From Hordeum vulgare subsp. vulgare (taxonomy: Eukaryota > Streptophyta > Magnoliopsida > Poales > Poaceae), in assembly GCF_904849725.1 (NCBI RefSeq), contig NC_058522.1, positions 195,071,468-195,135,467 on the forward strand: a stretch of 64,000 nucleotides of DNA. Direction: 5' to 3'. The position numbers and the translations under genes are program-made. Below, in pieces: positions 46,371 through 58,559 of this stretch; within the stretch, counting starts at the first letter, position 1, and each line of letters opens with the position of its first letter. The notes under the pieces are model-generated. The model worked only from the letters and a program-made list of their open reading frames with translations. It made no database searches and was not told the origin of the DNA.

Positions 46371-47631
46371 GGGGTGCGGAGTTGTGCGTGAATCAGTGCA
46401 AACTCAGCACCAGATTCTTCGAAGTTTGGGCGTTGCGCCGCATTCCCCCGGAAACGTGGTACCGCGGCGGACGCTCTGTTCTGCTACGGCTTCCCAAGGC
46501 CTGCGCGAGCGCGTTGCTACGCGAGTGCGGGGCAGGGAGGCGGAGGCTCCAAGGGCGGTGCCGTCGGGCTGATGCATCGCTTGGGGCCAACGCGCGGCTC
46601 TCGAGGGCGTGCCTGAGCGCTTCACACAGGCCTCGGTGCATACTCCAACCGACGCACCTCTGCGGAGTGATGCATAGTCATTGACGATGCGCCACAGGGT
46701 CCCGAAGGCCCGGCGCGCACTCCAGCTTAAGTGTAGTGCCCCTGAGAGCTGCATATCGTCGCACAAGATGCGCTCGGGGGCTCCGCCTGCACAGCCTAGC
46801 AAGAGAGAAGTAAAGGGGTTACACCCTGGCCTGCTTTTTCTCCAAACAACAATCGTGGACCGTAGGAAATAAGTCTTTGCCGGAGAAAAAGCCGCCGGGA
46901 GCGGTGATTCCCTACTTGCCGGGGACTCCGACGCCCCGACAAAAGATGCGAGTGACATGCAACCACGGCGTGAGCAAATAAGTTTTTAAGTTTGAGATTC
47001 AGATCTGAAATAGATAGATTCTTTGTTTTTACCTTTGAAAGCTTCCAATCTTTGTGTGAGGAGTCTGCGCATCTTGGGACCTTCCCAAAGATCAGTGCAT
47101 CTTGTCATTGTTTCAAACTCGTTCAAACGACCTGAACGGCCACAGAGCGCCTTCAAACAGTTGGGAACATGGTCAACAGAGCAAGCGACTACGTAGCGCA
47201 TGATTTCATCTCAAGCTTCGCTTGGCGATTTCTATGGTTGCACTAAACGCGGCAAGGAGCCTTGCCGGTAGTTGCCAGCAAGCTCCCAGATAATGCAAAT
47301 ACGAATCATGCAAAGAATAGAATCAGAAAAAGGGAAAACAATATTTTCATTTATTTGAATGGATACATTTGACTCCACTTACAAAGCATTGTTATCCTAA
47401 CTTAAAGACTCTGTCTTTTGACGAGGATCAACCTACGCAAAGGAATTGGAGTTCATGAAGACAAGGCGTGGCAAGGCCCGCGGTACATCCACACTGTCTC
47501 CCCCAGCGCTGTATCGAAGGAAGTGGGTTTGGCCTCGTCAAGCCGTGAGAAGGGGGCGATGGATCTGGTTGAGATCCCTGCCTCCGAGGCGAGGAAGGGT
47601 CATGATCGGGCCACGTCAGTGCAGGAAGCAC
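46371..47631 (+). other. interior of the non-autonomous element, non-coding part
   Basis: GC-rich to about 46950, then mixed composition. No gag, protease or RT motif was found in any frame. The long frames here are compositional. Confidence 0.6.
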
Positions 47632-48064
47632 TCAGTCCCAGCCGGGGGAATCGCCATCCGATTCAATTCCCCCGATCTTGGGACCAGGCCTGGAACCGTC
47701 ACCGCCGCCATCACCCCGTTGCCGTCGCTCAAAGTGGAGCACCCAGTGCCGCTCGAGCTCTCTTTGCAGCAGCCGGGAAGCACACGTGGGCGCCCCTAAA
47801 GCAACCTGGATGAGGAACTCCATCTGGTTCCTTCCGAACGTGGACCGCCTCAGGAGCAAGCATCGGGGAAGGTGGAGGCGCTGGAGTAGCGCTCCGCCTC
47901 CCTCGGCCTCGGCCTCCACGACGACCGCAGCACCTCACCCGTCCTCCACCACGGGCGCTCAGGCCGTCTTCCGCCGTGGTGCCCCCAGAAGCTATGGCAT
48001 GATCCGAACAGGATCCTCTCGCCACCGTGGCGGCCGACGGTGGCCGACCCCGTGCCCTAACCAT
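47632..48064 (-). pseudogene. antisense ORF in the non-autonomous element
   Basis: On the minus strand a TATA box (TATAAATT, plus 48175-48182) lies about 110 bases upstream of an ATG at 48064, whose context ACCATGGTT is favourable. The frame from 48064 to 47729 is open for 111 codons and begins MVRARGRPPSAATVARGS. A second overlapping frame (47919-47632) reads EFLIQVALGAPTCASRLLQR, then ELERHWVLHFERRQ, which looks like the more protein-like continuation, so a frameshift near 47940 is suspected. Tat-lineage grass elements are known to carry antisense ORFs before the 3' LTR. Its function is unknown. Confidence 0.45.
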
Positions 48065-48174
48065 GGTTAGGGGCGAGCGCCACCTGCAAACAGAAGAAGA
48101 TTCTCAAGACCAAGGCTGAGGAGTTGGTGGATTCAGGAGGAGTTGGGTCAGCAAAACACCTCGCAAACCCTCCC

Positions 48175-48182
48175 AATTTATA
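48175..48182 (-). promoter_or_regulatory. antisense TATA box
   Basis: Plus-strand AATTTATA reads TATAAATT on the minus strand, in the context CCGTCCTATAAATTGGGAGG. It precedes the antisense ATG at 48064 by about 110 bases. Confidence 0.5.
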
Positions 48183-48538
48183 GGACGGGGCCCCGGGGCT
48201 AGCCTCCCCTGCTCCAGAAGCCACCACCCCTCTCGCCAAATCGCTCGAGATCACAGAAGAACAGAGAACCACCCTGCTGCACCAATGCATGCACGGGCGG
48301 GCCCAGCCACTACTGCACCTTTTAAAGCCAAGTCTACCACCAGTCCATCCATAACTATGCTTGCCACGCGCGTGGCCGAGGCGTTTCAGGAGGCGGAAAA
48401 GCCACTTCGCGCACGACCTCCCACTTCGCGCATCCGATGCACGACGTGGGGAAAATAAACTGCCAACGGATCCAACCACGAAGGCCCGTGCACCTCTTTA
48501 GGCATGGCCCAACAACGCTTCGCATGCATGTGTGGCCC

Positions 48539-48553
48539 AGGCCCGGGGGCTCC
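48539..48553 (+). promoter_or_regulatory. polypurine-tract position before 3' LTR
   Basis: AGGCCCGGGGGCTCC directly precedes the 3' LTR start TGTCGGTGC at 48554. It contains a G-rich core and is in the place where plus-strand DNA synthesis would be primed. Confidence 0.45.
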
Positions 48554-51500
48554 TGTCGGTGCACTAAAGACTGGGGTCCCTAGTGCCCCAGACTTGTGCA
48601 CGGGCGCGAAGAGCCCCTGCCGGCAGGGCATGGCAGGACCCAGAGAAGATACAACCCCCAAGATTATCAAAGCCTCGGCAAGCCCGCCTTGCCGGGAAGA
48701 TGACCAAGTGTAACGACTAAGATGTGGTCCTTTCCGATTTGGGGAATGAGGCTCCGAATTGGAAAGAAGCGCATCTAAGCGTTTCACAAGCACGGTAACA
48801 TAGCACATACATAATGATAACAGAATGACAATAAGGGATTCAACTGTCATCTCATAAATATATCAGAGTACATCACGCATCCAAACAAGGTAGTTCCGCT
48901 AAGGACTACAAAACATGAGAAATGACTATGCTACCCTGCAAGCTTGCCCATGATCACGACCACGCCTCAGTCTTCTGGATAGCTCACGTACAGGCGGTCG
49001 TTCTCCTCATCGTATTGCCATGCCAACTGCATGTCGTCGGGATCACCTGTCTCGGGGGTACCTGAACCTGTTGGTGTTGTGATGGAATATGTGAGCCACG
49101 GGGACTCAGCAATCTATGACCTCGGTGCCACAACTAGTCAAGTTATTAGGTTGGAAAGGTGGAGTACTTAGGTTGCAGCATCCTATGCTTTATACGGTGG
49201 CTAACTTACGTAGAACATGTATTGAAGGTGGTCTAAACTAGCAATCGATGTATAACTGATCACTAAGTGATCCTGAACACCTACTTACGTCAATCATAAC
49301 CCCACCGTGTTCCCGATCGAAGAGAGGTCTTCGAACGGGACAGTCACGGTTACGCACACAGTTGGCAATTTTATTAGAGTTATGTTTAAGTTATGTATAA
49401 CCGGATGTTAACAAATATTCCAAGTTGCCACATAACCGCGGGCACGACTTTCCAAAGGATTAAACCCTACAGGGGTGCTCCAACTAGTCCATCACAAACG
49501 TACACGGGCCGCAAAGTAATCCTCTATCACGAATCTCGTGATCTCGTCGGATTCCTTAGAGGAAAACCTCAACTCTGGGGAGAACCAAAGCTTCACCAGG
49601 ATTCCTATACGCAAGATATATCGCCAAGGTAAGAGAAGACTAGCAGGACCTCCCGACGTGTCGACGACCCTAATAAGAGCCGCGTATCTCAGTCTTAGGA
49701 CACGCCGGATAAGTCAAGCATACAGTGGCCAGAGAAATCTCCCGAGTTGCCCCGGGATGGCCCCGCATGGTGCTCTAGTTTGGGCCAACACTCATGACGA
49801 GCACTGGCCTGGGTTGTTGATTAAATTCCTCGAGTAGGCCATTCTCTATGCAGATTATTAAGTGATTAGCAAATTAACACCAATGTTGGGTCCTGCCGGA
49901 CAAGTCTTAGCACTACGCGATTTATCGAGGGGGTCCCCATAACAACCCCGAACGTGTTAGGAGCGATCATTATGGAATCAAACACCGGTAGCCGGTAATT
50001 ATGGCGGCAATAACGGAACAAAACACCGGGCAATAGGCTAGGCTCCCGTTATTTACCAAGTATATAGGCGCATTAATTAAATAACAGATTTAGCATAATG
50101 ATATCAAGCTCATGTTATCACATGAGATAAAGCACCTGCAACTAGCAACACTAACATTAGAAGCTTAGCAACCCTACTTAGCCATTCAAGATTTGCTAGG
50201 AAGGGATAAGTGTTTTGGTTTCATGGCAATTCAGGAGGCAATTATTTTAGTGGTAGGAAGCGTGCATATGACAAAGGAAACGTAATCTAGCATAACAAGT
50301 CTAGAGATGGAATCAAGGTCATATCATCTTGCCTGTGATGTCCTCAGCTTGGAACTGCTCTTGTTCGTCCTGCACGTACTCTCCCGAATCCACGTACTCG
50401 TTCTCCGTTCCCGGTGCTACCAACATAAAAATAGCATCCAATGAACAACAACACCACAAGATGCAACAAGCACATGATTCATGATATGAATATGGACATG
50501 CATCTCTATTTTATCACTAGCACAAGCATGGGAAGTGAATACATGTTCCTGGACAGAACTGCACCCTAAACTATCTTGACATGCATGACAATTACATGAT
50601 CAGATGCATCACGTGAAACCGACGCAAAAACATATAAAGAACATTACAAACGGAGCTACGGATCAACGGGAAACGACGAAACAAAAAATGAAGTGCTACG
50701 TGTCAAATACATCACAACACACTCCAATGGCATAACTCTGGTATTTCCAAGTTGCCAAGACATAAAAAACCAACATTGATGGGGTGGTGCAAAGAATATC
50801 ACCACACCATCAACTATGCACTCACAATCACCAAAACACCAAAACTACACAATCTGCCATAAACAGCAACATAGACTTTTGAGGGCTACATGCAAGTCAC
50901 CTATAGCCACCCAAACATGCCAAATAAGATATGTGGCACAAGCTATCCAAGAGTACGACAACCACAAGCAAAAAGATCACACAAAGGAGTTTCACACAGA
51001 AAGTTACACAGCTGCTAACTTGGCCAAAAATATCAAATTTCACGGACTTAGTGAAAATTCCAGATTCTCACTAGCTGTTTACTCTCTGAAGCATTTTGAC
51101 AGCACCCAAAACAATATCTACAGGACTCCAAATGGAATGAAAATTTACAAAGAGCTAGACAAGTACAAAAGCTACAACTTTCAAGTTGAAAGCTAAGGTT
51201 GAATGACAACACATGGACCTGCACAAGCTCATCAACACGAGAAGAAAATATAAGCAGATTCTCAGACTTAGTGAAAATCACAGATTTTCACTAATCTAGA
51301 ATTTCAGCCACATGCCTACTTTGACTAAGCACCACTTTCACATAAGAATTCCTAAGCATGAGATGAAACCAACATGTGGTAGAGGGGGTCACCCTCTACT
51401 GCGACAACCAAGAATCAAACTCTTGTGCTCACCACATCTCATGGAACCAAGCTCTAAACATAGAACAAAACTGAAATATGTCATTTCCGGAAAGTATTCC

Positions 51501-51699
51501 AAAGGCAAAACTGACTTCACCAATGGATTCCTGAGATGATTCTACCCCAAAAACATATATAATATCTATGTGCTTGCATAGATCAAATGGCACAAACTAG
51601 GAAAGAAATCCTACATAGAATCACATATAGTGAATAGCGCATCATCACATGTGCAAATCACTAAATCAACAACTAAACAATCTCTTGCACGTGACCACA

Positions 51700-52170
51700 A
51701 CATCAATGGTGCACATGAGGGGGAGACCTCATGCCCATGTGCCTTGGCACACCACCACACACTCGCATGCATCACATCTAACATGCTCATGAGAAAAACA
51801 CCCACATTTGCTACTCACTTGCACCACATGGATACCCCATCTACACACACATCATCTAACCTCTATGCCCTACACATACAAGCACATGTGCTTATCATGG
51901 CACACCTTGCCATGACATGTGTGAGATATACACACATAAGCACACACACACTCACATCATGATCAACTATCTACCACACATAAACTCACAAGGTATGTGG
52001 GGAGGGGGAAAACCCATCCACACACATACACACACTTGCACAAGGTCACCACCATAAGGATGATCAGCAACCCACATAAATCTCTAGCCTAAGTAAATCA
52101 CACATGTTATACACACACACTTGCATGGCAACAAACTCATATACACACACTACACAACCTACACATGCAA
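51700..52170. repeat. CA/CACACA-rich tract in solo LTR
   Basis: The stretch is enriched in short CACACA blocks (51840, 51930, 52020, 52110 and 52150) and CATG-containing words, without a single uniform microsatellite. No gene was seen. Confidence 0.5.
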
Positions 52171-52329
52171 ATAAAAACTACCGAGCTAGTCATGACTTGC
52201 AACACATGATGTTTAAGGGCATAAATAAATGCCACAAAAATCATCCTAGTAGCTACATCAATTATACAACCATGCTTATGCAAACAAGAAAGTAAAGCAA
52301 AAGAAAAGAACAAAAAAAATAAAAGATAT

Positions 52330-52395
52330 CGGGTGAGGGTTCGAACCCTGTACCCCTGGAACCACAACACTACAACTACACCACTGGGATACTGC
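52330..52395 (-). other. tRNA-like module B (A box and B box)
   Basis: On the minus strand TATCCCAGTGG (plus 52381-52391) matches the RNA polymerase III A-box consensus TRGYNNARNNG at all but one specified position. GTTCGAACC (plus 52339-52347) matches the B box. They are 44 bases apart, as in a tRNA gene. The B box sits in an AGGGTTCGAACCCT stem-loop like a T-arm. The minus strand then runs into T-rich sequence with TTTT and TTTTTTTT runs. No complete cloverleaf was recognised, so it is tRNA-like, not a tRNA call. Confidence 0.5.
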
Positions 52396-52484
52396 CTATC
52401 TGCTCGACAGAGAAGGAACTAAGCAGGTTAACTGCTCTGCTTCTACTGTATCTGCCACTGTGCCGAAATAACATGAGATAAAAA

Positions 52485-52560
52485 GGGGCAAGGCTGGGAC
52501 TCGAACCCACGCCCTCGCCAGAACACACACACACACATCTACCACTATGCTATACTTTGG
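52485..52560 (-). other. tRNA-like module A (A box and B box)
   Basis: On the minus strand TAGCATAGTGG (plus 52542-52552) matches the A-box consensus TRGYNNARNNG exactly. GTTCGAGTC (plus 52498-52506) matches the B box. Their starts are 46 bases apart, the normal tRNA spacing. The T-arm stem pairs four of five positions. The acceptor stem does not pair convincingly, and the anticodon arm is replaced by a TG repeat. T residues (TTTTTA) follow. It is the closer to a true tRNA of the two modules. Confidence 0.5.
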
Positions 52561-54254
52561 GATCGGACAGAGAGGGGGCGGCCTACAAGGTAACCTGCAG
52601 GTATGCCCTGCTCTACCTACAGAGAGATGCCGACGATAGAGATAACACCAGAGCTGCACTGCTACTGCTGCTGCGCATCGGGAAGAACTACTACGCTACG
52701 GCGCTGCTACTACGAGGGGAGAAAGCCCCTGCTCTGCACCCACATCTACCGAGCACACACAACACAGAACACACACATGCACGCAAGATCTCCTCTCGGG
52801 ACAGAGGTGTGCCGACGATCTCAGCCCGATCTACTCGAGGGGGAAGGAGGGAGGAGACCAGCTCTCACCTAGGGAAGGAAGGAGAGGCACCGAACGTAGG
52901 AGGAGCGCATGTAGACGAAGAAGACGACGCCATGATGTAGCCTGAACAGAGCCGATGTAGAGGAGGAAGAACGTCGGGTCCGAGCCGTTGGCGAGCTTGT
53001 GCCCTCAGGGTTTTCTACTTACAGAAACAGGCCAGAGAAGAAAAGGAAGCACAACAAAAACTATTGGGGTGGAAAACAAAACAAAAATGCCCCTGGTCAT
53101 GAAAAGATATGACCTATTTGAATAAATTGTAAAATGAATATTTGGCGCAACTAAATATTTACAAAACAGAATTATTGGAGTCTGTTTTGTATCTATTTGC
53201 ACCATTTGCACACCTATTCAAAACAACAATAACACAACTCAAATTCACCACAAATATAAGCTAAATCAGGGACATTTTTGAAAACAGAAAAGAATCAAGT
53301 GGATCTTGACCTTGAGATGAAATAGAGAGGGGGGAAAAGATGGTTTCGAAACCTATGCAATCCACAAGGTGATTCCTACTAACACAAGCATACTCCACAC
53401 AAGCTAACCCATCACATCACCACACCACCATGGATCACACAAACACATAAGATCACAAGGCATCACACATAACACATGGAATAATATGGAATGCATGCAT
53501 GCAAAGGAAGAAATAACAAGGTGACATCACATGAAATCATATGCATAGAACTCTCTCATATCAATGACAAGGTGGACCCACATGGGGAAGGTTCCAAAAG
53601 GGGAAAGATACACTCTTGGGGCATTACACCAAGGCCACACCCATTTGGTGGGCCTGATGAACTCACCAAGCACAAGACCTCGGAAAGCCCCCCCCCCTTT
53701 TGCCGGGATGACGAACGAAGCCCCCGGCAAGCTCCCTTGCCGGGACGAAGACCCAAGGCCCCGACAAGCTCCTTGCCGGGATGATGGGGTTGTGCACTGG
53801 AGGGCAACCGCCCTTGCTATAGTGCCGACGCCCCCCAAGTTCCAGCGCATTCCGCATGCGCCATCGCAGCGTCCAGGTGTCTAAACACCTGGATACGTGT
53901 CTTCACCAGCACATCGTTGACAAGGACAAGACGTACATTTAATGCACCTGGCGGCGATAGATGGATAATCACCGCTCTAGGTTCACTGTAACTCCTCGTG
54001 AACCTACCATCAAGCACTTTAGGTGACCCCTTTGCCTATAAAAAGAGGCCCTTTGCTCACTCATAAGGGGTTAGACTCTTTGCAAATTTGGCTCATAAGA
54101 CGATGATCAACAGTCACTGTAACAATCAACAACAAAAACGCTTAATACAACCAGACAAGCAGGACGTAGGGTTTTACGCGTAAGCGGCCCTAACCTGGGT
54201 AAAAGGCTTGTCGGATGCTGATCGTTGGCTCTGCTATTCACGTCACCTATCCCC

Positions 54255-56050
54255 TATTGGAAATATGCCCTAGAGGCAATAATAAATTAGTTATTATTAT
54301 ATTTCTTAGTTAATGATAATCTTTTATTGTCCATGCTATAATTGTATTGAATGAAGACTTATATACATGTGTGGATACCTAGACAAAACACTGTCCCTAG
54401 CAAGCCTCTAGATGGCTAGCCAGTTGATCAAAGATAGTCAGGGTCTTCTGATTATGAACAAGGTGTTGTTGCTTGATAACTCGATCACGTCATTAGGAGA
54501 ATCACGTGATGGACTAGACCCAAACTAATAGACGTAGCATGTTGATCGTGTCATTTTGTTGCTACTGTTTTCTGCGTGTCAAGTACTTGTTCCTATGACC
54601 ATGAGATCATATAACTCACTGACACCGGAGGAATGCTTTGTGTGTATCAAACGTCGCAACGTAACTGGGTGACTATAAAGATGCTCTACAGGTATATCCG
54701 AAGGTGTTAGTTGAGTTAGTATGGATCGAAACTGGGATTTGTCACTCCGTGTGACGGAGAGGTATCTCGGGGCCCACTCGGTAATACAACATCACACACA
54801 AGCCTTGCAAGCAATGTGACTTAGTCTAAGTTGCGGGATCTTGTATTACGGGACGAGTAAAGAGACTTGCCGGTAAACGAGATTGAAATAGGTATGCGGA
54901 TACTGACGATCGAATCTCGGGCAAGTAACATACCGAAGGACAAAGGGAATGACATACAGGATTATATGAATCCTTGGCACTGAGGTTCAAACGATAAGAT
55001 CTTCGTAGAATATGTGGGATCCAATATGGGCATCCAGGTCCCGCTATTGGATATTGACCGAGGAGTCACTCGGGTCATGTCTGCATAGTTCTCGAACCCG
55101 CAGGGTCTGCACACTTAAGGTTCAACGTTGTTTTATGCGTATTTGAGTTATATGGTTGGTTACCGAATGTTGTTCAGAGTCCCGCATGAGATCACGGACA
55201 TCACGAGGGTTTCCGGAATGGTCCAGAAACGAAGATTGATATATAGGATGACCTCATTTGATTACCGGAAGGTTTTCGGAGTTACCGGGAATTAGCGGGA
55301 ATGACGAATGGGTTCCGGGTGTTCACCGGGGGGGGGGGCAACCGACCCCGGGGAAGCCCATAGGGCTTTGGGGTGGCGCACCAGCCCAAACAGCCCAAGA
55401 AGAAGAAAAAAGGAGGAGGTGGGAAAGGGAAGAAGGACTCCACCTTCCAAACCAAGTCGGATTCGGTTTGGAAGGGGAGACCTTCCCCCCTTTGGCTCGG
55501 CCGACCCCCTTGGGGCTCCTTGAGCCCCAAGGCAAGGCTCCCCCTCTCCCACCTATATATACGGAGGTTTTAGGGCTGATTTGAGACAACTTTGCCACGG
55601 CAGCCCGACCACATACCTCCACGGTTTTTCCTCTAGATCGCGTTTCTGCGGAGCTCGGGCGGAGCCCTGCTGAGATTAGATGACCACCAACCTCCGGAGC
55701 GCCGTCACGCTGCCGGAGAACTCATCTACCTCTCTGTCTCTCTTGCTGGATCAAGAAGGCCGAGATCATCGTCGAGCTGTACGTGTGCTGAACCCGGAGG
55801 TGCCGTCCGTTCGGCACTAGATCGGAGCGGATCGTGGGACGGATCGCGGGACGGTTCGTGGGACGGTTCGCGGGGCGGATCGAGGGCCGTGAGGACGTTC
55901 CACTACATCAACCGCATTTCTTAACGCTTCTGCTGTGCGGTCTACAAGGGTACGTAGGTCGAACATCCCCTTCTCATAGATGGACATCACCATGATAGGT
56001 CTTCGTGCGCGTAGGAAATTTTTTGTTTCCCATGCGACGTTCCCCAACAG
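54255..56050 (+). repeat. 5' LTR of the Angela-type element
   Basis: Starts TATTGGAAATATGCCC and ends GCGACGTTCCCCAACA. A TATATATA box lies at 55554-55561. The first two bases are TA instead of the TG seen in the 3' LTR. Confidence 0.92.
55554..55561 (+). promoter_or_regulatory. Angela-type LTR TATA box
   Basis: TATATATA in the context CTCCCACCTATATATACGGAG. Its 3' LTR counterpart is at 62287-62294. Confidence 0.65.
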
Positions 56051-56051
56051 T

Positions 56052-56064
56052 GGCATCATGAGCT
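56052..56064 (+). promoter_or_regulatory. primer-binding site, degenerate
   Basis: TGGCATCATGAGC lies one base after the 5' LTR. It is a decayed form of TGGTATCAGAGC, the initiator-Met tRNA site that is intact in the Sukkula-like element at 25562. Confidence 0.65.
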
Positions 56065-57599
56065 AGGTTCATGCGTAGATGTCTTCTCGTGTAGAACACA
56101 AAAGTTTTTGTGGGCGGTGATGTGTGTTTTGCTGCCATCCTTAGTCTTTTCTTCATTCCGCGGTATTGTTGGATCGAAGCAGCTCGGACCGACATTACTC
56201 GTACGCTTACGAGAGACTGGTTTCATCGCTACGAGTAACTTCGTTGCTCAAAGATGATTGGCGGGTGTCAGTTTCTCCAACTTTAGTTGAATCGGAATTG
56301 ACCGAGGAGGTCCTTGGATGAGGTTAAATAGCAATTCATATATCTCCGTTGTGGTGTTTGCGTAAGTAAGATGCGATCCTACTAGATACCCATGGTCACC
56401 ACGTAAAACATGCAACAACAAAATTAAAGGACGTCTAACTTGTTTTTGCAGGGTATGCTTGTGATGTGATATGGCCAACGATGTGATGTGATATATTGGA
56501 TGTATGAGATGATCATGTTGTACTGTTAATATCGACTTGCACGTCAATGGTACGGCAACCGGCAGGAGCCATAGGGTTGTCTTTAAACTAACGTTTGTGC
56601 TTGCAGATGCGTTTACTATATTGCTAGGACGTAGTTTTAGTAGTAATAGCATGAGTAGCACGACAACCCCGATGGCGACACGTTGATGGAGATCATGGTG
56701 TGACGCTGGTGACAAGAAGATCGTGCCGGTGCTTTGGTGATGGAGATCAAGAAGCGCATGATGATGGCTATATCATGTCACTTATGAATTGCATGTGATG
56801 TTAATCCTTTTTGGACCTTATCTTTCTTAGGACGACGGTAGCATTATGAGGTGATCTCTCACTAAAATTTCAAGACAAAATTGTGTTCTCCCCGACTGTG
56901 CACCGTTGCGACAGTTCTTCATTTCGATACACCACGTGATGATACGGTGTGATAGACTCAACGTTCACATACAACGGGTGCAAAACAGTTGCACACGCGA
57001 AACACTCGGGTTAAGCTTGACGAGCCTAGCATGTGCAGACATGGCCTCGGAACACATGAGACCGAAAGGTCGAGCATGAAACGTATAGTTGATATGATTA
57101 GCATAGAGATGCTTACCACTGAAACTATTCTCGACTCACGTGATGATCCGACTTGAGATGGTGGATTTGGATCATGTACCACTCAAATGACTAGAGAGAT
57201 GTACTTTTTGAGTGGGAGTTCTTAAGTAATATGATTAATTGAACTAATTATCATGAACATAGTCTAATGGTCTTTGCGAATTACGATGTAGCTTGCGCTA
57301 TAGCTCTACTGTTTTTATATGATCCTAGAGAAAATTTAGTTGAAAATTGATAGTAGCAAACTTTGCAGACTGAGTTTGTAAAACCGAGGATTGTCCTCGT
57401 TGCTGCGCAGAAGGCTTATGTCCTTAATGCACCACTCGGTGTGCTGCACCTCGAGCGTCGTCTGTGGATGCTGTGAACATCCGACATACACGTTTCTGAT
57501 GACTACACGATAGTTCAGTGCAAAATACTTAAATGGCTTAGAAGCAAGGCGCCAAAGACGTTTTGAAACGTCGCAGAACATAAATGATGTTCTAAAGAG
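56065..57599 (+). other. leader and degraded 5' gag region
   Basis: The untranslated leader is followed by decayed gag. The part from about 56855 onward (CTCTCACTAAAATTTCAAGA) is co-linear with 9109 onward in the left Copia copy. No continuous frame was found. Confidence 0.6.
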
Positions 57600-58240
57600 A
57601 TGAAATTGTGATTTCATGCTTGTGCCCTTGTTAAGAGGTACAAGACCTTCGACAAGATTCTTTGTCCACAAAGTAAAGGAGAAAAGCTCAATCGTTGAGC
57701 GTGTGCTCAGATTGTCTGAGTACGACAATCACTTGAATCAAGTGGGAGTTAATCTTCCAGATGAGATAGTGATGGTTCTCCAAAGTCACTGCCACCAAGC
57801 TGTGAGAGCTTCGTGATGAACTATAACATATCAAGGATAGATACAATGATCCTTGAGCAATTCGCGATGTTTGACACTGCGAAAGTAGAAATCAAAGAAG
57901 GAGCATCAATAGTTGATGGTTTGTAAAACCACTAAGTTTCAAGAAAGGCAAGGGCTAGAAGGGATACTTCGTGAAACGGCAAAACAGTTGCTGCACTAAT
58001 GAAGAGACCCAAGATTAAACACAAACCCGATAACTAAGTGCTTCTGTAATGAGGGGAACAGTCACTGAGGCGGGGCAACTCTAGATACTTGGTAGATAAG
58101 AAGGCTGGCAAAAGTCGAAAGAAGTATATTTGATATACATGATGTTGATGTGTACTTTACTAGTACTCCTAGTAGCATGAGGGTATTGGATACCGGTTCG
58201 GTTGCTAAGTGATTAGTAACACGAAATGAAAGCTACGGCA
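57600..58240 (+). pseudogene. Copia gag-protease relic (Angela-type)
   Basis: Matches 9480-10080. It reads FAMFDTAKVEIKEGASIVDG at about 57867-57930 and a remnant zinc-knuckle segment (CFCNEGNSH) near 58045. Near 58185-58210 the protease reads RVLDTGSVAK with its Asp-Thr-Gly. The frame is broken several times. The zinc-knuckle lesion is the same one seen in the left copy. Confidence 0.68.
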
Positions 58241-58559
58241 TAAACGGAGACTAGCTAAAGGCGAGGTGACGATACGTGTTGGAAGTGTTTCCAAGGTTGA
58301 TATGATCAAACGTCGCACGCTCCCTCTACCATCGGGATTGGTGTTAAACCTAAATAATTGTTATTTGGTGCTTGCGTTAAGCATGAACATGATTGGATCG
58401 TGTTTATTGCAATACGATTTTTCATTTAAAGAGAATAATGGTTACTCTATTTTCTTCAATAATCACCTTCAATGCTTTATTGAATCTCGATCGTAGTGTT
58501 ACACATGTTCATGATATTGGTGCCAAAAGATACGAGGTAATGATGATAGTACCACTTAC

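Larger units (their letters stand above)
48709..53628 (-). mobile_element. solo LTR (4.92 kb), distantly Sukkula-related
   Basis: TGTAACGACTAAG...GGGGCATTACA flanked by the target duplication CCAAG (48704-48708 and 53629-53633). There is no second LTR and no primer-binding site, so it is a solo LTR left by LTR-LTR recombination. Read on the minus strand its second half resembles the second half of the Sukkula-like LTR. The plus-strand start TGTAACGACTAAGATGTGGT aligns with the reverse complement of that LTR's end. Segments near 49060-49130 and 49440-49640 also match (for example ACATAACCGCGGGCACGACT). The first half, including its start, is not similar. A pair of tRNA-like modules sits at 52330-52560. 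Confidence 0.8.
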
